Source: Ziziphus jujuba
Lineage: Eukaryota; Streptophyta; Magnoliopsida; Rosales; Rhamnaceae
Length of the DNA: 64,000 nucleotides
Direction: 5' to 3'
Assembly: GCF_031755915.1 (NCBI RefSeq)
Contig: NC_083380.1
Location: 27,944,001-28,008,000 of the forward strand
The first letter of the stretch is position 1. The number at the start of each line of letters is the position of its first letter. The position numbers were made by a program, and so were the translations under genes. Shown here in pieces: positions 38,680-50,229 of this stretch. A model generated the notes under the pieces. It did no database searches and had not been told where the DNA came from. It saw nothing but the letters and a program-made list of their open reading frames with translations.

Positions 38680-38720
<41 letters not shown>

Positions 38721-39295
38721 TACGAAACAGCATCGCTCAATTCCCAAACCCAAACTTCCCAACACAATAGCAGAACAGGGCATCATTCCCATCTAAACCG
38801 ATTGATGTATTATTCTTTAAGTTTCATATCCAACTCTTTTAATCAATTTCTATCAAAAAATTAAAATAAAAAACTCTTTCAATCAAACCCAGAAATGCTT
38901 AACCAAAAAAATCAGACGCAAAAAAGAAAAGAAGAAAAAGCAAGAAAAGCTTGAGGAAAAAAAAAAAAAATTCAGACCCAGAAAATAAAAGAAGAAGAAA
39001 AAAAATTGCCGAAGGTTAATATTTACTTGAGAAAAAATAGATATTATGTCTGTGGAAAATTTATTTTAAAAAAGATAATTTTGGCTTCCTTCTTCCATTT
39101 ATTTGGTGGTAATGAACAAAGATTAAAGAAAACTAAAAAGGATGGTTATGTAAAATAAGGGCGATGGAGAAAGAAGGTTAAAGGTTTGGTCGTATTAGAA
39201 GGGTGGCTTTGCTGTGGATAAAATTGTCCACATGGAACTGAATCAATGGAAGGAGTACTGAGTACTAGTGCAGCTGGAGTGTTAGAAAAGTTTCC
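38502..39295. mobile_element. Non-autonomous MULE (Mutator-type MITE), ~0.8 kb
   Basis: Imperfect terminal inverted repeats: the left end starts near GGGCGAAAAATTTCTAATAC and passes through GTATTCAGTACTCC and TGGACAACTTTATCCACA. The right end, read in reverse, starts near GGAAACTTTTCTAACACTCC and passes through ACTCAGTACTCC and TGGACAATTTTATCCACA. Flanks TTCTTAGTAG (38492-38502) and TCCTTAGTGG (39293-39302) fit a degenerate 9-10 bp target-site duplication typical of Mutator elements. It has no coding region and an internal (CT)n at 38683-38717. Confidence 0.7.
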
Positions 39296-39449
39296 TTAGT
39301 GGGACCTGTCATAGTTGATTTTGGGCCGACGGATGATGCAATGTGGTGGCCAACTTTTTGCACATGGCAACGTATCGTTTAATCCGATTGTAATGCCATG
39401 GTCAAATACAATGGCATCTACCATGGACTACTAATTATTGATAAATTCA

Positions 39450-39509
39450 CTATTTTTAATTGTATGCAAATTAATTTGACTATATATATAATAAAAATCA
39501 ACGTTTTAA

Positions 39510-39542
<33 letters not shown>

Positions 39543-40460
39543 TATTTTAGTTTGATTATTATTTTTGCTCATTATTTAAGAGTACTCGTAATTCAATATA
39601 GTAAGCATAACTTTTTTTAGTTGTCCCCACATAAAAGTGTAATTTTATTAGAGATAGGAATTTTAATATTGAAGGAATTACCCAAAAATATTGATAAATC
39701 TTTTCAAATTGCCTTCAATCGCAGAGACTCTACTCCTCATATCAGAGATGGGCTGGGACTTGTTATCAAATTAATCAATGGATTTTGAAACTTTTTTTTC
39801 CTAAAAACATTTAATAAAACTAAATTAATGTACTTTAAGATGGAGTATTTCAAAAGAGAAGGAGGGGGGGGGGAGCATTATTTCAAGCAGTTTAGGTGTA
39901 TATATAAATGAAACAAAATTATATCATTAATTATGAATAATTTATAATATTTTGTTAGTAGTTGTATAGATATTTAACTTGTACAAATTTTAAAATCTTT
40001 TTTAATTCATTTTGAAAATATTTTTCACATTTTTTTGGCACTATTACTGAATATTTGAATGTTTACTTGTTTTGAAAATAAAAATATATGTTTTTTTTTT
40101 CTTTTTTACAAATTTTAGTTAATTATTTACAGATTTTATTATACATATTTATCGATATAGAGATCAATGCTTTATTTTTATTTTACTTCAATTATCATTC
40201 TTTTTTTTCCCCCAAAAAATAGAATGATAAAAATGAAAAAAAAATGAAAACTTGCTTTTGCTTAAGGAGTAAGCAACTCAGCTAAGTAAGTGGATTCAAA
40301 ATCCAACGGTAATACAGTCAGCTAGTGTCAGATCGCTCTCCTCTCTTTTTTCTTTTTCTGCCTCGAACCGTAATCAAATTTGATATACTTCTTCTTGATT
40401 GGAAATTCATGTTCTTGGAAATTCAGTGTCTAAATTGTTCATCTTCTTCTTATTTAGGAT
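39450..40460 (+). repeat. Upstream region of RING copy B (tandem block, second copy)
   Basis: Matches 30520-31617 in order, with an extra (TA)n tract at 39515-39535 and indels. It leads into the ATG of RING copy B at 40461. No independent gene seen. Confidence 0.75.
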
Positions 40461-41242
40461 ATGGCAAGTGAGTTGCTTGGCGGTGACTCAAAGTGTGAAG
40501 CGTGCCTCTAGATCACATTGACAACGAAGATGACCAATCTTCACCATCCCCCTAGTTCTTGTTCTATTTCCATGCCTTACTTTCACGCCCTGTCGTAGAT
40601 GATCAGGAACAACAAGAAGAAGATGAAGAAGAAGAAGAAAATCAGTTGCTTGTTGTTCCTCCGGACAACATGGTAGATAGCGTCATTGTTAGTGGAGAAA
40701 TGGCTTTGGATTATGATGTGGTAATGGATAAGGAGTAGTCCAAGGTTGCCATCAAAGGCATGCTTTCTGAAATTGGAGAGGTTCCGATTCTAGATTTCAT
40801 GGTGCAGTGGATCTTGGACTCTGCCCTTTCCATGTCCATGTGAAGTCCAGCCGCACCACTGCACCGACAGTGTGAAACCAACTGCACTGCCACAAGCTCA
40901 CCATTGTCGACAATGTTTGCTGCAATTAACACCGAAAAACAACTTGCTCAGCAATTGTGGGCAACTGTCAGAACCGGTTGAAAATTATGGAAATGGAACC
41001 GACCTTGTGAGCCTATAAATAGGCTCCATCCCGTTGCATCTCCAAGCCGAGCAATCTCAAACCAATCCCAAGAAAGGAGTGTTGAGAGCATTGTAAAGAC
41101 TCCAGAGAGAGCTTGTGTCAGGACCCGTCCAAAATTCCTCACCGGAACCCTAGACAAGCCCTGATCCCAGGGAAACCCTACCGAACCCTCCAATGGAAAA
41201 TCCGGCAGAACCTCCCCTAAGAGTTGGACTTACCACAATTTT

Positions 41243-41655
41243 TGTAACAGCCCAGACCACCCGCATCAGGATATTGTCCTCTTTGGCCCAGGGTTCACAC
41301 CCTCTCTCCCCCCTGGCCTCAAGGTTTTGCTCACAAAACGCGTCCTAAAGGGAGAGGTATCCACAGCCTTATAAAGACCGCTTCGTGCCCCTCTCCAACC
41401 GATGTGGGATGTTACAATCCTCCCCCTTGGGGCCCAGCGTCCTCGCTGGCACACCGATCCGGGTCCTGGCTCTGATACCACTGTAACAGCCCAGACCACC
41501 CGCATCAGGATATTGTCCTCTTTGGCCCAGGGTTCACACCCTCTCTCCCCCCTGGCCTCAAGGTTTTGCTCACAAAACGCGTCCTAAAGGGAGAGGTATC
41601 CACAGCCTTATAAAGACCGCTTCGTGCCCCTCTCCAACCGATGTGGGATGTTACA
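41243..41655 (-). mobile_element. SMART/TRIM retrotransposon with identical 174-bp LTRs
   Basis: Two LTRs (41243-41416, 41482-41655) of 174 bases that I read as identical flank only 65 bases. On the minus strand each starts TGTAACATCCCACATCGG and ends GGCTGTTACA. One base inside the upstream LTR (minus sense) is TGGTATCAGAGC (41469-41480), the primer-binding site for initiator Met-tRNA, and a purine tract AAGGGGGAGGAT precedes the other LTR. It matches the widespread small plant SMART/TRIM type. It is non-coding and mobilised in trans. Confidence 0.9.
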
Positions 41656-41713
41656 ATGCTGTAACACCCCGTCCCGAATCGCACCGGAATCCGTGCACGT
41701 TGACCGTTGATCG

Positions 41714-43210
41714 TTGACCGTTGACCCTTCAGGAGTTCTTATGGCTAGCTTCCAGGTACGACCGGTGTTGGTGGATCGTATAGTAGAGACCCAAATGGAA
41801 GATCCTAAGTTGAGGACAATTAAGGGCAAGGTACAAGAAGGTCTTGATCCGGAATTTTCCATAAGGAGGGATGGAGCCCTCGTGTATAAAGGACGACTTT
41901 GTGTTCCGGATACCCCAGGACTCAAGAAGGAGATTTTAGAGGAGGCGCACAGCTCGATGTATGCGATGCATCCTGGGAGTACCAAGATGTACCGGACGCT
42001 TGTTAAGTATTATTGGTGGATTGGTATGAAGAGAGAAGTGGCAGACTTCGTATCAAAGTGTTTGATTTGTCAACAAGTGAAAGCAGAAAGACAGAAGCCT
42101 TCGGGACTACTCCAACCTTTACCGATTCCCGTGTGGAAGTGGGAAGAACTCAACATGGACTTCGTATTCAAGCTTCCTTCCACACCTAGAAGGTACGACG
42201 GCATTTGGGTAATCATTGATCGTCTCACCAAGTCGGCACACTTCCTACCAGTACGAGAGCGTTTTCGCCCGAGAAGTTAGCCCGATTGTTCCCGCAACGC
42301 ATTGTAAGTCTTCATGGAGTACCATTAGCCATCGTCTCCGATCGAGATCCGCGCTTTACTTCACGACTATGGCGGAAGTTGGCTGATGCACTAGGAGCAA
42401 GACTTAACTACAGCACCGCTTTTCACCCGCAATCTGATGGACAAGCAGAGCGCACAATTCAGACATTAGAAGACATGCTAAGGTCTTGCATTATGCAATT
42501 TCGCGGTAGCTGGGATGAAAAATTGCCACTGATAGAATTTGTCTACAACAACAGTTATCAAGCGATCTTGGAATGTCCCCGTATGAAGCTTTATATGGGA
42601 GGCGATGTCGGACACCTTTGTGTTGGAGTGAGGTAGGAGAAGAGAGGCTCCTTGCAACAACTAATGCGGTCGGATTCGAGTATTTAAGGATGACCTTGGA
42701 CAAGGTGAAGATCATTAGGGATCGATTGAAGGTTGCCCAAGATAGACGAAGAGTTACGCCGATGTGCGTAGAAAGGATTTGGAATTCGAGGTAGGAGATT
42801 GGGTATTCCTAAAACTATCTCCATGGAAAGGAGTAGTACGTTTTGGACGACGGGGTAAGTTGGGTCCTCGTTATATTGGGCCTTACGAGGTTACGGAGAG
42901 GATTGGCCGGTGGCGTATAGGTTGGCGTTACGGAAGAGCTAGCTCGAGTACACAACGTGTTTCATGTGTCGATGCTACTAAGTATATTGCAGACCACTTC
43001 GCACGTACTCGAGAGTCCTGGGATATAGAGATAAGGGAAGATCTTTCGTATGTGGAGCAGCCAGTACAGATTTTGGATCGCGAGGAACGCACGCTACGCA
43101 ACAAGACTATTCCTCTAGTTAAGGTCTTATGGCGGAACCACTTGGTCGAGGAAGCAACGTGGGAACCCGAAGCACAGATGCGTGAGCGATACCGTATCCT
43201 GTTCCAGTGA
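41714..43210 (+). pseudogene. Chromovirus integrase plus chromodomain fragment
   Basis: Frames 41714-42280, 42286-42636, 42573-42794 and 42764-43210 together give the end of a Ty3/gypsy polyprotein, read in shifted pieces. Visible are the integrase zinc-binding HHCC region (MHPGSTKMY... CLICQQVK), the core with MDFV, VSDRDPRF and the glutamate of DGQAER (D-35-E spacing), GPY/F-like LGPRYIGPYEV, and a C-terminal chromodomain (LVKVLWRNHLVEEATWEPE, ~43050-43209). Chromodomains steer integration to particular chromatin. At least three frameshifts make it dead. Confidence 0.9.
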
Positions 43211-43254
43211 CGTGCGGAAATTTCGAGGACGAAATTTTTGTAAGGGGGGAAGGC

Positions 43255-46200
43255 TGTAACACCCCGTCCCGAATCGCACCGGAATCCGTGCACGTTGACC
43301 GTTGACCGTTGACCGTTGACCAAAGGGGTCAAAAGTTGACTTTTTGACTCGGTGGGAATTTCGAGTTGACCAGGGTACCGTGGCGAAGTGCATGACGCCC
43401 TGAGTTCGTAGACTAGTAGCACGTCGAAAACGGAGCTACGGTTTGAAAGTTATGGGCAAAACAAGTTGAAGTGTAAACTGTCTAAAAGGTGCCGGGAGTT
43501 GACTTTTTCTTGTGATGTAATTGTGAGTTGACTCTTGTATGGTTGTAAAGTACTCGTCGATACGAGTTCATAGACTAGCGGCACGCTTAAATCGGACATG
43601 TGGTTAAAAAGTTATGGACGTTTGAAGTTCTAGGATCACCGTATTATTTTAATGTTTTTGGGTAGTGAACAGTGAAATGCCACGTGTCAGCTTCTGAGTG
43701 GTCCACGTGGCATGAACAGTGTCACGCAGGGTTTTAATTTTGAAAAACTCTCGGGGAAGAGAGAGAAAGAGAGAGAAGAGAGAGAGAGAGAGAGGAGAGA
43801 GAAAGAGAGAAAGAGGACCCGCCGGCCGCCGGTCATTTTCACGTTTTTCCGGCCTAGTTACTGTACACGCGCTGGCCAGCCAGATTGCCCACCTCATTTC
43901 CGGCAAAACCTCCAAATTTCACGGTGAACGGCCGCCGGACGCGCCCGGATCGGACGTCCGAAGTTTGGCGGCGATTTTTCCCCCTCCACCGCCGGCCACC
44001 GCGAATCGGCACTATTCCGGACGATATACAGTACACGCGCCATACACCCAGCATCCTCTCCTCAAGTCCGGCCTACCCACCAAAAATCACGGCCATCGGA
44101 CCACCGACGCGCCGGGATCGGAGCGTTTCCGGCGAGGGTCGAAAATCTTCAAACGGTGATTTCTCCGCCGTCCGACCTCCGTTTTGCTCACCGTCGGTCC
44201 CGTTGGATTGCTCTCCTCACGATCTACAAATCTGCAAAATTTCACAGCAAACGGCCACCGTCGGAAAATACTGTTCCGGTGACGGTTCTTAGGTGACGTG
44301 GCGGCCAGCCGGAAAATCTTGTTCGGCGAGAACCCAAAAATTCCGCCAGCTCCAGGTCCGCACTGTTCGACCTCCTGAACCCAAATCCGACTTCCGTTTC
44401 CACCAATTCGCGACGGTTTGGGAGAATTGCGAGCCGAAACCCGAAAAGCTTCCGATAAAATTCCGACCCCGTCGGGTACGATCATCGGAAATTAAGACCG
44501 GATACGTGATTAGCATCACTCGAGCTTCGATTCGGTATATAATTCGTAAATTTTAGTTATCGTTTGGTGTTCGCTCCCAGGGTACCCATTTGGGGATTAC
44601 CGAATAAAATATTAATATTTGTGGTTTTGGTACTGTGGATGTTTTAGGTGCACGTGCAAGTAGCGGAGTCGATCTGCGGAGGATCTTGATTGAGATACGT
44701 GCACAAGGTGAGTGACCCACCTTCAAATTAATTTTGGGAATTTAATTGGTGAATATATAATGTGTGATTTAAATATTTGGAATTTAATTTCTATGTGCCA
44801 AATATTTATTTGAATTATTGTGGAATTATTTGTGAATTTATCGGATTTAAGAAAATGTGTATTTCACCAATTTATGCCATGTGGAATTATTTTATGGTTT
44901 TGAGGATTTTGAAATTGGTGTGGTTTTAATGGTAAATTGGGCACGATTCGATTTTCAAATATTTCAAGGAAAATATTTGGTTATGTTGGTGATTTCAATT
45001 TTTATGAAATATGCCCATAAAATATTATGGGATTTGATTATGATATTTCGAGAAATTATTTATGCTTGGAAAAAATGTGGATATTTGAATTGATGGATTT
45101 GGGAGTTGGTGGATTTGAAAATCATGGAATTTATGGTATGGATTATAAGGAAATTGTGGAGAATTTCCCGGTTCAAGCGGATGGATTATGCCCGCTATGC
45201 TTATGAAAAATGTGAAAATTGTTTTATGATTTAAATTTATGGATTTTATAATTTTTAGATGCACCGTGCACGTACTGGTGTTCTGATTATGTGATATGGT
45301 ATATGTGATATGGTTAGTGTGCACACGGTTGTGATTAGCGCGTAGGTGGGTGTGAGTAGCGCGCGGTTGATATTATGAGGGTGTCCTGTGGATGCCATCG
45401 GAGAGGGCGGCCACCCCCCATTGGCCGGGACACCAGGTTAGCAGCGGCGCAGTGGGACGCCACGCGACCGTATGCCGGTTTCTTTCTATAACCTCCTGTC
45501 TGGCGGTACCTTGGGACGCTGGGTACCGTATTGGCGCCATTGGTATATAGTGGGTGCATCAAATGATTTTCAGAACTGTGTTTTAAAAATAAAATGTTTG
45601 GAAACTGAATTGGAATTAAAAATATAATTGTTACCACTTCTGGTATTTAATTGATATCTTGGTTTTCAGGGCATATGGATAAAGGGTTTTGTGAAATTGT
45701 TTTAAAAGGGGAACCTTTCCAACTGAGAGAATTGTAAGGGTTTTGAGAGAAAATATTATTTCCAACTAATTATTATTTATATACCTATTACCGTGGTATG
45801 ATAGTGTAGAGTAGTAGAGTCGCTCACTGAGATGATTAGCATCTCACACTCTTAAATTCCGTTCCTCTAGGTACCAGGTTGTCGGTGTTCACTCGGAGCG
45901 GACTCGATCTTCCTCGCTGTATTTGTTCGTGCAGTACCTTGTTCTTCTTTTACTGCAGTTGTACTATTTCTTTCACTTTTACTGTATTCTGTATTTTGTA
46001 GTACTTCATAAAGCTCTGTATACTGTATGGGACACTTATGTATTTGCATTGCACTGGATTACTGTATTTTCATTTTGGGTGCTGAAAATTTGTGGAACCA
46101 GTTTGTAGTACTGTGGGAGGAATCAGGGGATAATTTTAGAAGTGTGTTTTCAGTGCAGGGAATTTTGTGGTAAGTAAATCCCTTAGGGGAGGCTCTGCCG

Positions 46201-46287
46201 GATTTTCCGTTGGAAGGTTCGGTAGGGTTTCCCTGGGATCAGGGCTGTCTAGGGTTCCGGGGAAGGAATTCTGGACGGGTCCTGACA
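43255..46287 (+). mobile_element. 3' LTR of the chromovirus, 3,033 bp
   Basis: Immediately follows the purine tract and starts TGTAACACCCCGTCCCG, ending GGACGGGTCCTGACA. It carries G-box/ABRE-like CCACGTGTC and CCACGTGGC (43680-43710), a GA-rich leader (43754-43816), the donor-like AGGTGAGTGACCCACC (44705-44720), the GC-rich conserved block (~45260-45560) and the palindrome at 45828. It ties the solo LTRs of the window to a Tekay-type chromovirus. Confidence 0.93.
45828..45846. promoter_or_regulatory. Palindrome TGAGATGATTAGCATCTCA conserved in the gypsy LTRs
   Basis: Seven-base arms TGAGATG/CATCTCA around ATTAG. The same element occurs in inverted orientation at 27513-27531 and 46613-46631 and with small changes at about 20624-20641, 59999-60016 and 63280-63298. 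It lies upstream of CCCCTAGGT in every copy. The function is unknown: it could be an RNA hairpin, a protein site, or part of a splice-acceptor region. Confidence 0.6.
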
Positions 46288-49200
46288 ATTTTCCTGCACT
46301 GAAAACACACTTCTATATTTATCCCCTTATTCCTCCCACATTATTACAATTTGATTCCACAAATTACAGCACTTCGAAATAAATAACAGTAAATCAGTAC
46401 GTAATTAATAACTAAATGTCCAATACAGTATACAGAGCATTATACAAATATATGTGGAATTAATACAATGACAGATAAGGAAGCAATACAAGATGAAGAG
46501 GAAAAAGGAAATTAATGCTTCTTGGACTTTCGGCAATGAACTGAGACGTCGGGCTCGCCCCGGACGATCAACGTCTCCCAACCTGGATCTAGGGGAACGG
46601 AATTTAAAAACATGAGATGCTAATCATCTCAGTGAGTGACCCTATCTACTGAACACTTTTAATATTAATAATATAACAAATAAAGGAATTTAATTAATAC
46701 CAACAATTAAATAATAAATAATAATAACAATTGAAGTAATATTTTCTCTCAAAACCCTCACTATTCACTCCGTTGGAAATGTTCCCCTTTTAAAACATTT
46801 TCACAAAACCCATTATTCGTATTTCCCGAAAACCAAGGGATCAATTAATTTAATAAATAATAATTAAATAATCCAAATATAAATAAAATGTAATAAAATA
46901 TAATAAATAATTTTTGAACACTTTAGGTTTGAAATTTTATCCGAAAATTTATACTTGACGCACCACACCATATAACAGTGATGCCCTCCGATACCCAGCG
47001 TCCCGAGCACCGACTGGTGGGGAGATTAAAGAGAGAAACTTGCATATGGCACTTCGGCGTCTCGATAGTACCGCTGCTGAAACCGTCATCCCGACCACGG
47101 AGGGGGCGGCTATGTGCACTATATAAAACTTGCCTGCCTTCGGTCCAATGGCAACTCACGGGAGACATAATAAACTTGCGCGCTAACCACATATACAACC
47201 AGAACACCAATACTGTATGATTGCGTCTAAAATAATTATTAAATTAATTATTACCATACCGATTTTCCAAAAATCACCGTGGGAAATATACCAGTTTTTA
47301 AATTCACCATCCCACATTTTCCTTTAACATTTTCGATACGAAACCATCGATAACGATATACAAATAATTTTTTTCGAATCACAAAATCCATCAAATAATA
47401 TTCCACGGGCATAATTATCAAATTTAAAACCACCAATTTAAACCAATCATGCCCAAAAATAATATTAAAATCCAAATACAATTAATTAATGAAAATACTT
47501 TGCTCATGTGTAATAAATACAATTAAATCACAATAATAAAAATCGGGGATTTCTGAATAACCCAAAATTCTGTTTAGCACCAATAAACATATACGTACTT
47601 ATAAAATAATATTTTTCCACAATTATAATTAAATTTCCACCACATGAGCATAATTTCAGATATCAAATTAACACAAAATAAACATAATTAATTACCCAAA
47701 AATATTTTTAAAGGTGGGTCACTCACCTGGAGCACGCAATTAATCCAAGATCCTCCATGGGATCAATTCCACGACTCACCCGTGCTCCTAGAACAACAAC
47801 ATTACACATCTCAAATAAATTAATATTCTATTCGGGTAAATAATACCCGGTACCCAGGGGGTCTAACACAAATGTTAACCAAAATTGACAAATTATATGT
47901 CTATGGAAAGCTTGTGATATGAGGATCACATTACAGACCTCCATTGAGCACAATTCAACCGGCGGTGGCCGAAATTTGGCCGAAAAGCATTGGCCGAGAT
48001 TAAACTTGAGAGATCTCTCAAACAGTGGGGGTTTTGGGCAATCTAACCCCAAAAATGGACTCAGAGGGGTCGAAAATGGTGGGATAGAGGTATAGGTCGA
48101 GTTGGGTTGGCCGGAAACGGCGAGAATCGCCGGAAAAATTCAACCCGCCACCGCCGACTTAACCGGCCTGATCTGGGCGCGTCCGGCGGCGTCTGGCTGG
48201 GAAACTTGGAGGTCGAGGTCACCGGAAACTGGGCTTCATCGGTTGCCGGCGCATGTGGCCGTCCGGTGGCGGGAAACGAAGAAACGACGAGGGCCCGAGA
48301 GGAAGAAGGAAAGGAAAGGAAAGGAAGAAGAAGGAGGAAGAAGAAGAAGAAAGAAGGAGGCTTCGGGTGGCTAGGCGTTTTTCCCACGTGGGGGAAAAGA
48401 AAAAAAAAGAAAAAAGAAAAGAAAAAGAAAGAAAAAGAAATAAAAAGAAAATAAATTAAAAATAATTAAATAATATTAAAAATAATATTATTATATAAAA
48501 TAACAATAATAAAATAATATGGTATTAAGCATGGTTGACATGGTGACACATGGTCACATTTATTAAGTCACACGTGGCACATTGTTACACGTTTAAAAAT
48601 AATATTAAAATAATATAGTATTTGAAAAACTCTACAGGTCCATAACTTTCAACCCACATATCCAAATCGGACGTGCAGCTAGTCTACGGACTCATATCGA
48701 CGAGTACTTCACAACCATGCATGAGTCAAAGCTCAACTTTGCATGAATAAAAGTCAACTCCGGCATTCCTTGGACAATTTGGACCTCAACTTGTTTTGCT
48801 CATATCTTTCAAACCGTAGCTCCGTTTTCAACGTGCTACTAGTTTACGAACTCATGCCAATGTGTACTTCGTAACGGTACCTCAGTCAACCTAGAATTCC
48901 ATCTGAGTCAAAAAGTCAACTTTTGACCCCTTTCGGTTAACTGTCAAATTCAATGGTCAACGGTCAACCTCGGTCAAGTTGGAAAATTTCCAATGTACTT
49001 CGGGATGGGGTGTTACAGCTTGAGAGAAGAGTGATCAACTTCCAAAGAGAATTTGATAGAATAGAGAGAGATTCTACGTGAGAATCCAAGAGAGAAGTTT
49101 TGTGTTTTTGAAAACTATTTCCAAGAGAGTAATAGAATTGCATTTTTATTTTTCTTCTCACATTTCTTCTCTAAAGTGGTCAGAGAACCACAACAGTCCA

Positions 49201-50229
49201 TGGATAAACGTCTTGTGGGTCACAAAGTTTTCAGGATGGGAGTTTGCATTGAGGCCATTGTGGATGACCTCCAACCACCACCAGCTGATGATGATGAAGA
49301 TACGGTGGAATTTCACCCAGCCAATGGACTCTTCTTGGCTGAATTAAACAATGGTGATAATGAAGTCATGGAGAATTAGATGATGATGATGGTGATTATG
49401 ATGAATATGAAGATGAAAATATGGTGGAATTGGATAGTGAAGATTGGGAACCAAAGTTTGAGCCAGCCAGTACAGTTTTCGTTGAGGAGTTGGACGGGGT
49501 CAACGTTGAAGGTTGTTTGAAAGAAGAAAGTTGGATGTTGTTCTGTTTGCTTTGATAATTTTGTAACTGGCTGTTGAGCTGCTCACATCTCTTTCATGGA
49601 GATTGTATTGTCAAGTGGCTCCAAACTAGCAAAATCTGACCCCTCTGTAGATTTCAGCTGCCATCTTAATTAGTTATCAAATACTTGTATAACATATATA
49701 TGTATACAAAAACAGCGTTATGTAAATTGTAAAGTGAACATGTTTCTATTGTTTCATACAATTACAATGAACCAATTAAATTGATGTTGGTCCTATGGCC
49801 TCTCTGTTTACACTTTTCTCTTTTCATGGATTAATTGACCAAACTATTATTTGCTTAGTTTTATTTTAATTTTTAGTATTTGTTTCAACTTAATCAGAAA
49901 GTCATAAAGCAATTGCTTACAGAATGCCAAAGCATGTAAATCATGTGTTATGGGTTTCTTTACAATTAATGAATGCTCAATTATACAGCTGTTTGAACTA
50001 ATGCAAATTATCAATTTGCATAATATACACAATGTGAACGATTAATAGACTTCAAAGTAGGAAAACATAAAAGCTAATAACTCACGGGGACTGCCAAAAC
50101 CACCAAAAGTAATGAAAGCAGAAATTCAGATGGCAATAGCAACTATTTCTTTATTATTCCAAACTATAACCAAGGTTAGACAAGTGTAATAAAACATTTA
50201 ATAGCCTGTTAACTAGGTGAGGTTTCTGC

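Larger units (their letters stand above)
41660..46287 (+). mobile_element. Ty3/gypsy chromovirus (Tekay/Del-like), internally deleted
   Basis: Only ~68 bases of the 5' LTR (41660-41727) remain, joined directly to the end of the pol region (41728-43210), followed by a polypurine tract (AAGGGGGGAAGGC) and a complete 3' LTR (43255-46287). The target-site duplication ATTTT (41238-41242, 46288-46292) shows it entered the minus-strand LTR. Gag, protease, reverse transcriptase and RNase H are gone. The SMART element sits between the left duplication and the LTR fragment. Confidence 0.88.
41116..49017 (-). mobile_element. Ty3/gypsy solo LTR, minus strand, interrupted
   Basis: Parts 41116-41242 and 46288-49017 (about 2.85 kb after removing the insert). 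The + strand left end is TGTCAGGACCCGTCC and the right end GGGATGGGGTGTTACA. The target-site duplication GCTTG (41111-41115, 49018-49022) lies within the Copia-like LTR, so it inserted later than that LTR. It belongs to the subfamily with an AGGAAAGGAAAGG-rich leader (48310-48440), shared with 60697-63749. Confidence 0.9.
40839..49195 (+). mobile_element. Short (~450 bp) Copia-like solo LTR, host of the nested stack
   Basis: Two parts, 40839-41115 and 49023-49195, join to a ~450-base unit starting TGTGAAGTCC and ending CCACAACA, flanked by the 5-bp duplication GTCCA. A TATA box (CCTATAAATAGG, 41012-41023) sits where an LTR promoter would, with a G/A-rich stretch downstream. It is assigned to Copia only from its length and style. 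No coding part is present to prove it. Confidence 0.7.
40461..49680 (+). pseudogene. RING-H2 E3 ligase-like gene, copy B, split by 8.36 kb of nested transposons
   Basis: The 5' part (40461-40838) starts MASELLGGDSKCEA and then loses frame by a one-base deletion at about 40503 (GCGTGCCTC against GCGTGGCCTC in copy A). A TAG lies in the DEER segment (~40736). The 3' part resumes at 49201 with the GGATAAACG segment (KRLVGHKVFRMGVCIEAI) and runs through the acidic region to a decayed RING near 49550-49665. The direct repeat GTCCA on both sides (40834-40838, 49196-49200) marks the insertion. Clearly non-functional. Confidence 0.85.

Noticed and set aside
41266..41587. Frames across the SMART element
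   Set aside because: SMART/TRIM elements are non-coding, and both frames cross the two identical LTRs.
48061..48459. Lysine/glutamate-rich frames of about 70-115 codons
   Set aside because: They come from the purine-rich leader of a minus-strand LTR; composition reflects the repeat, and the same region in the copy at 60697 gives different frames.
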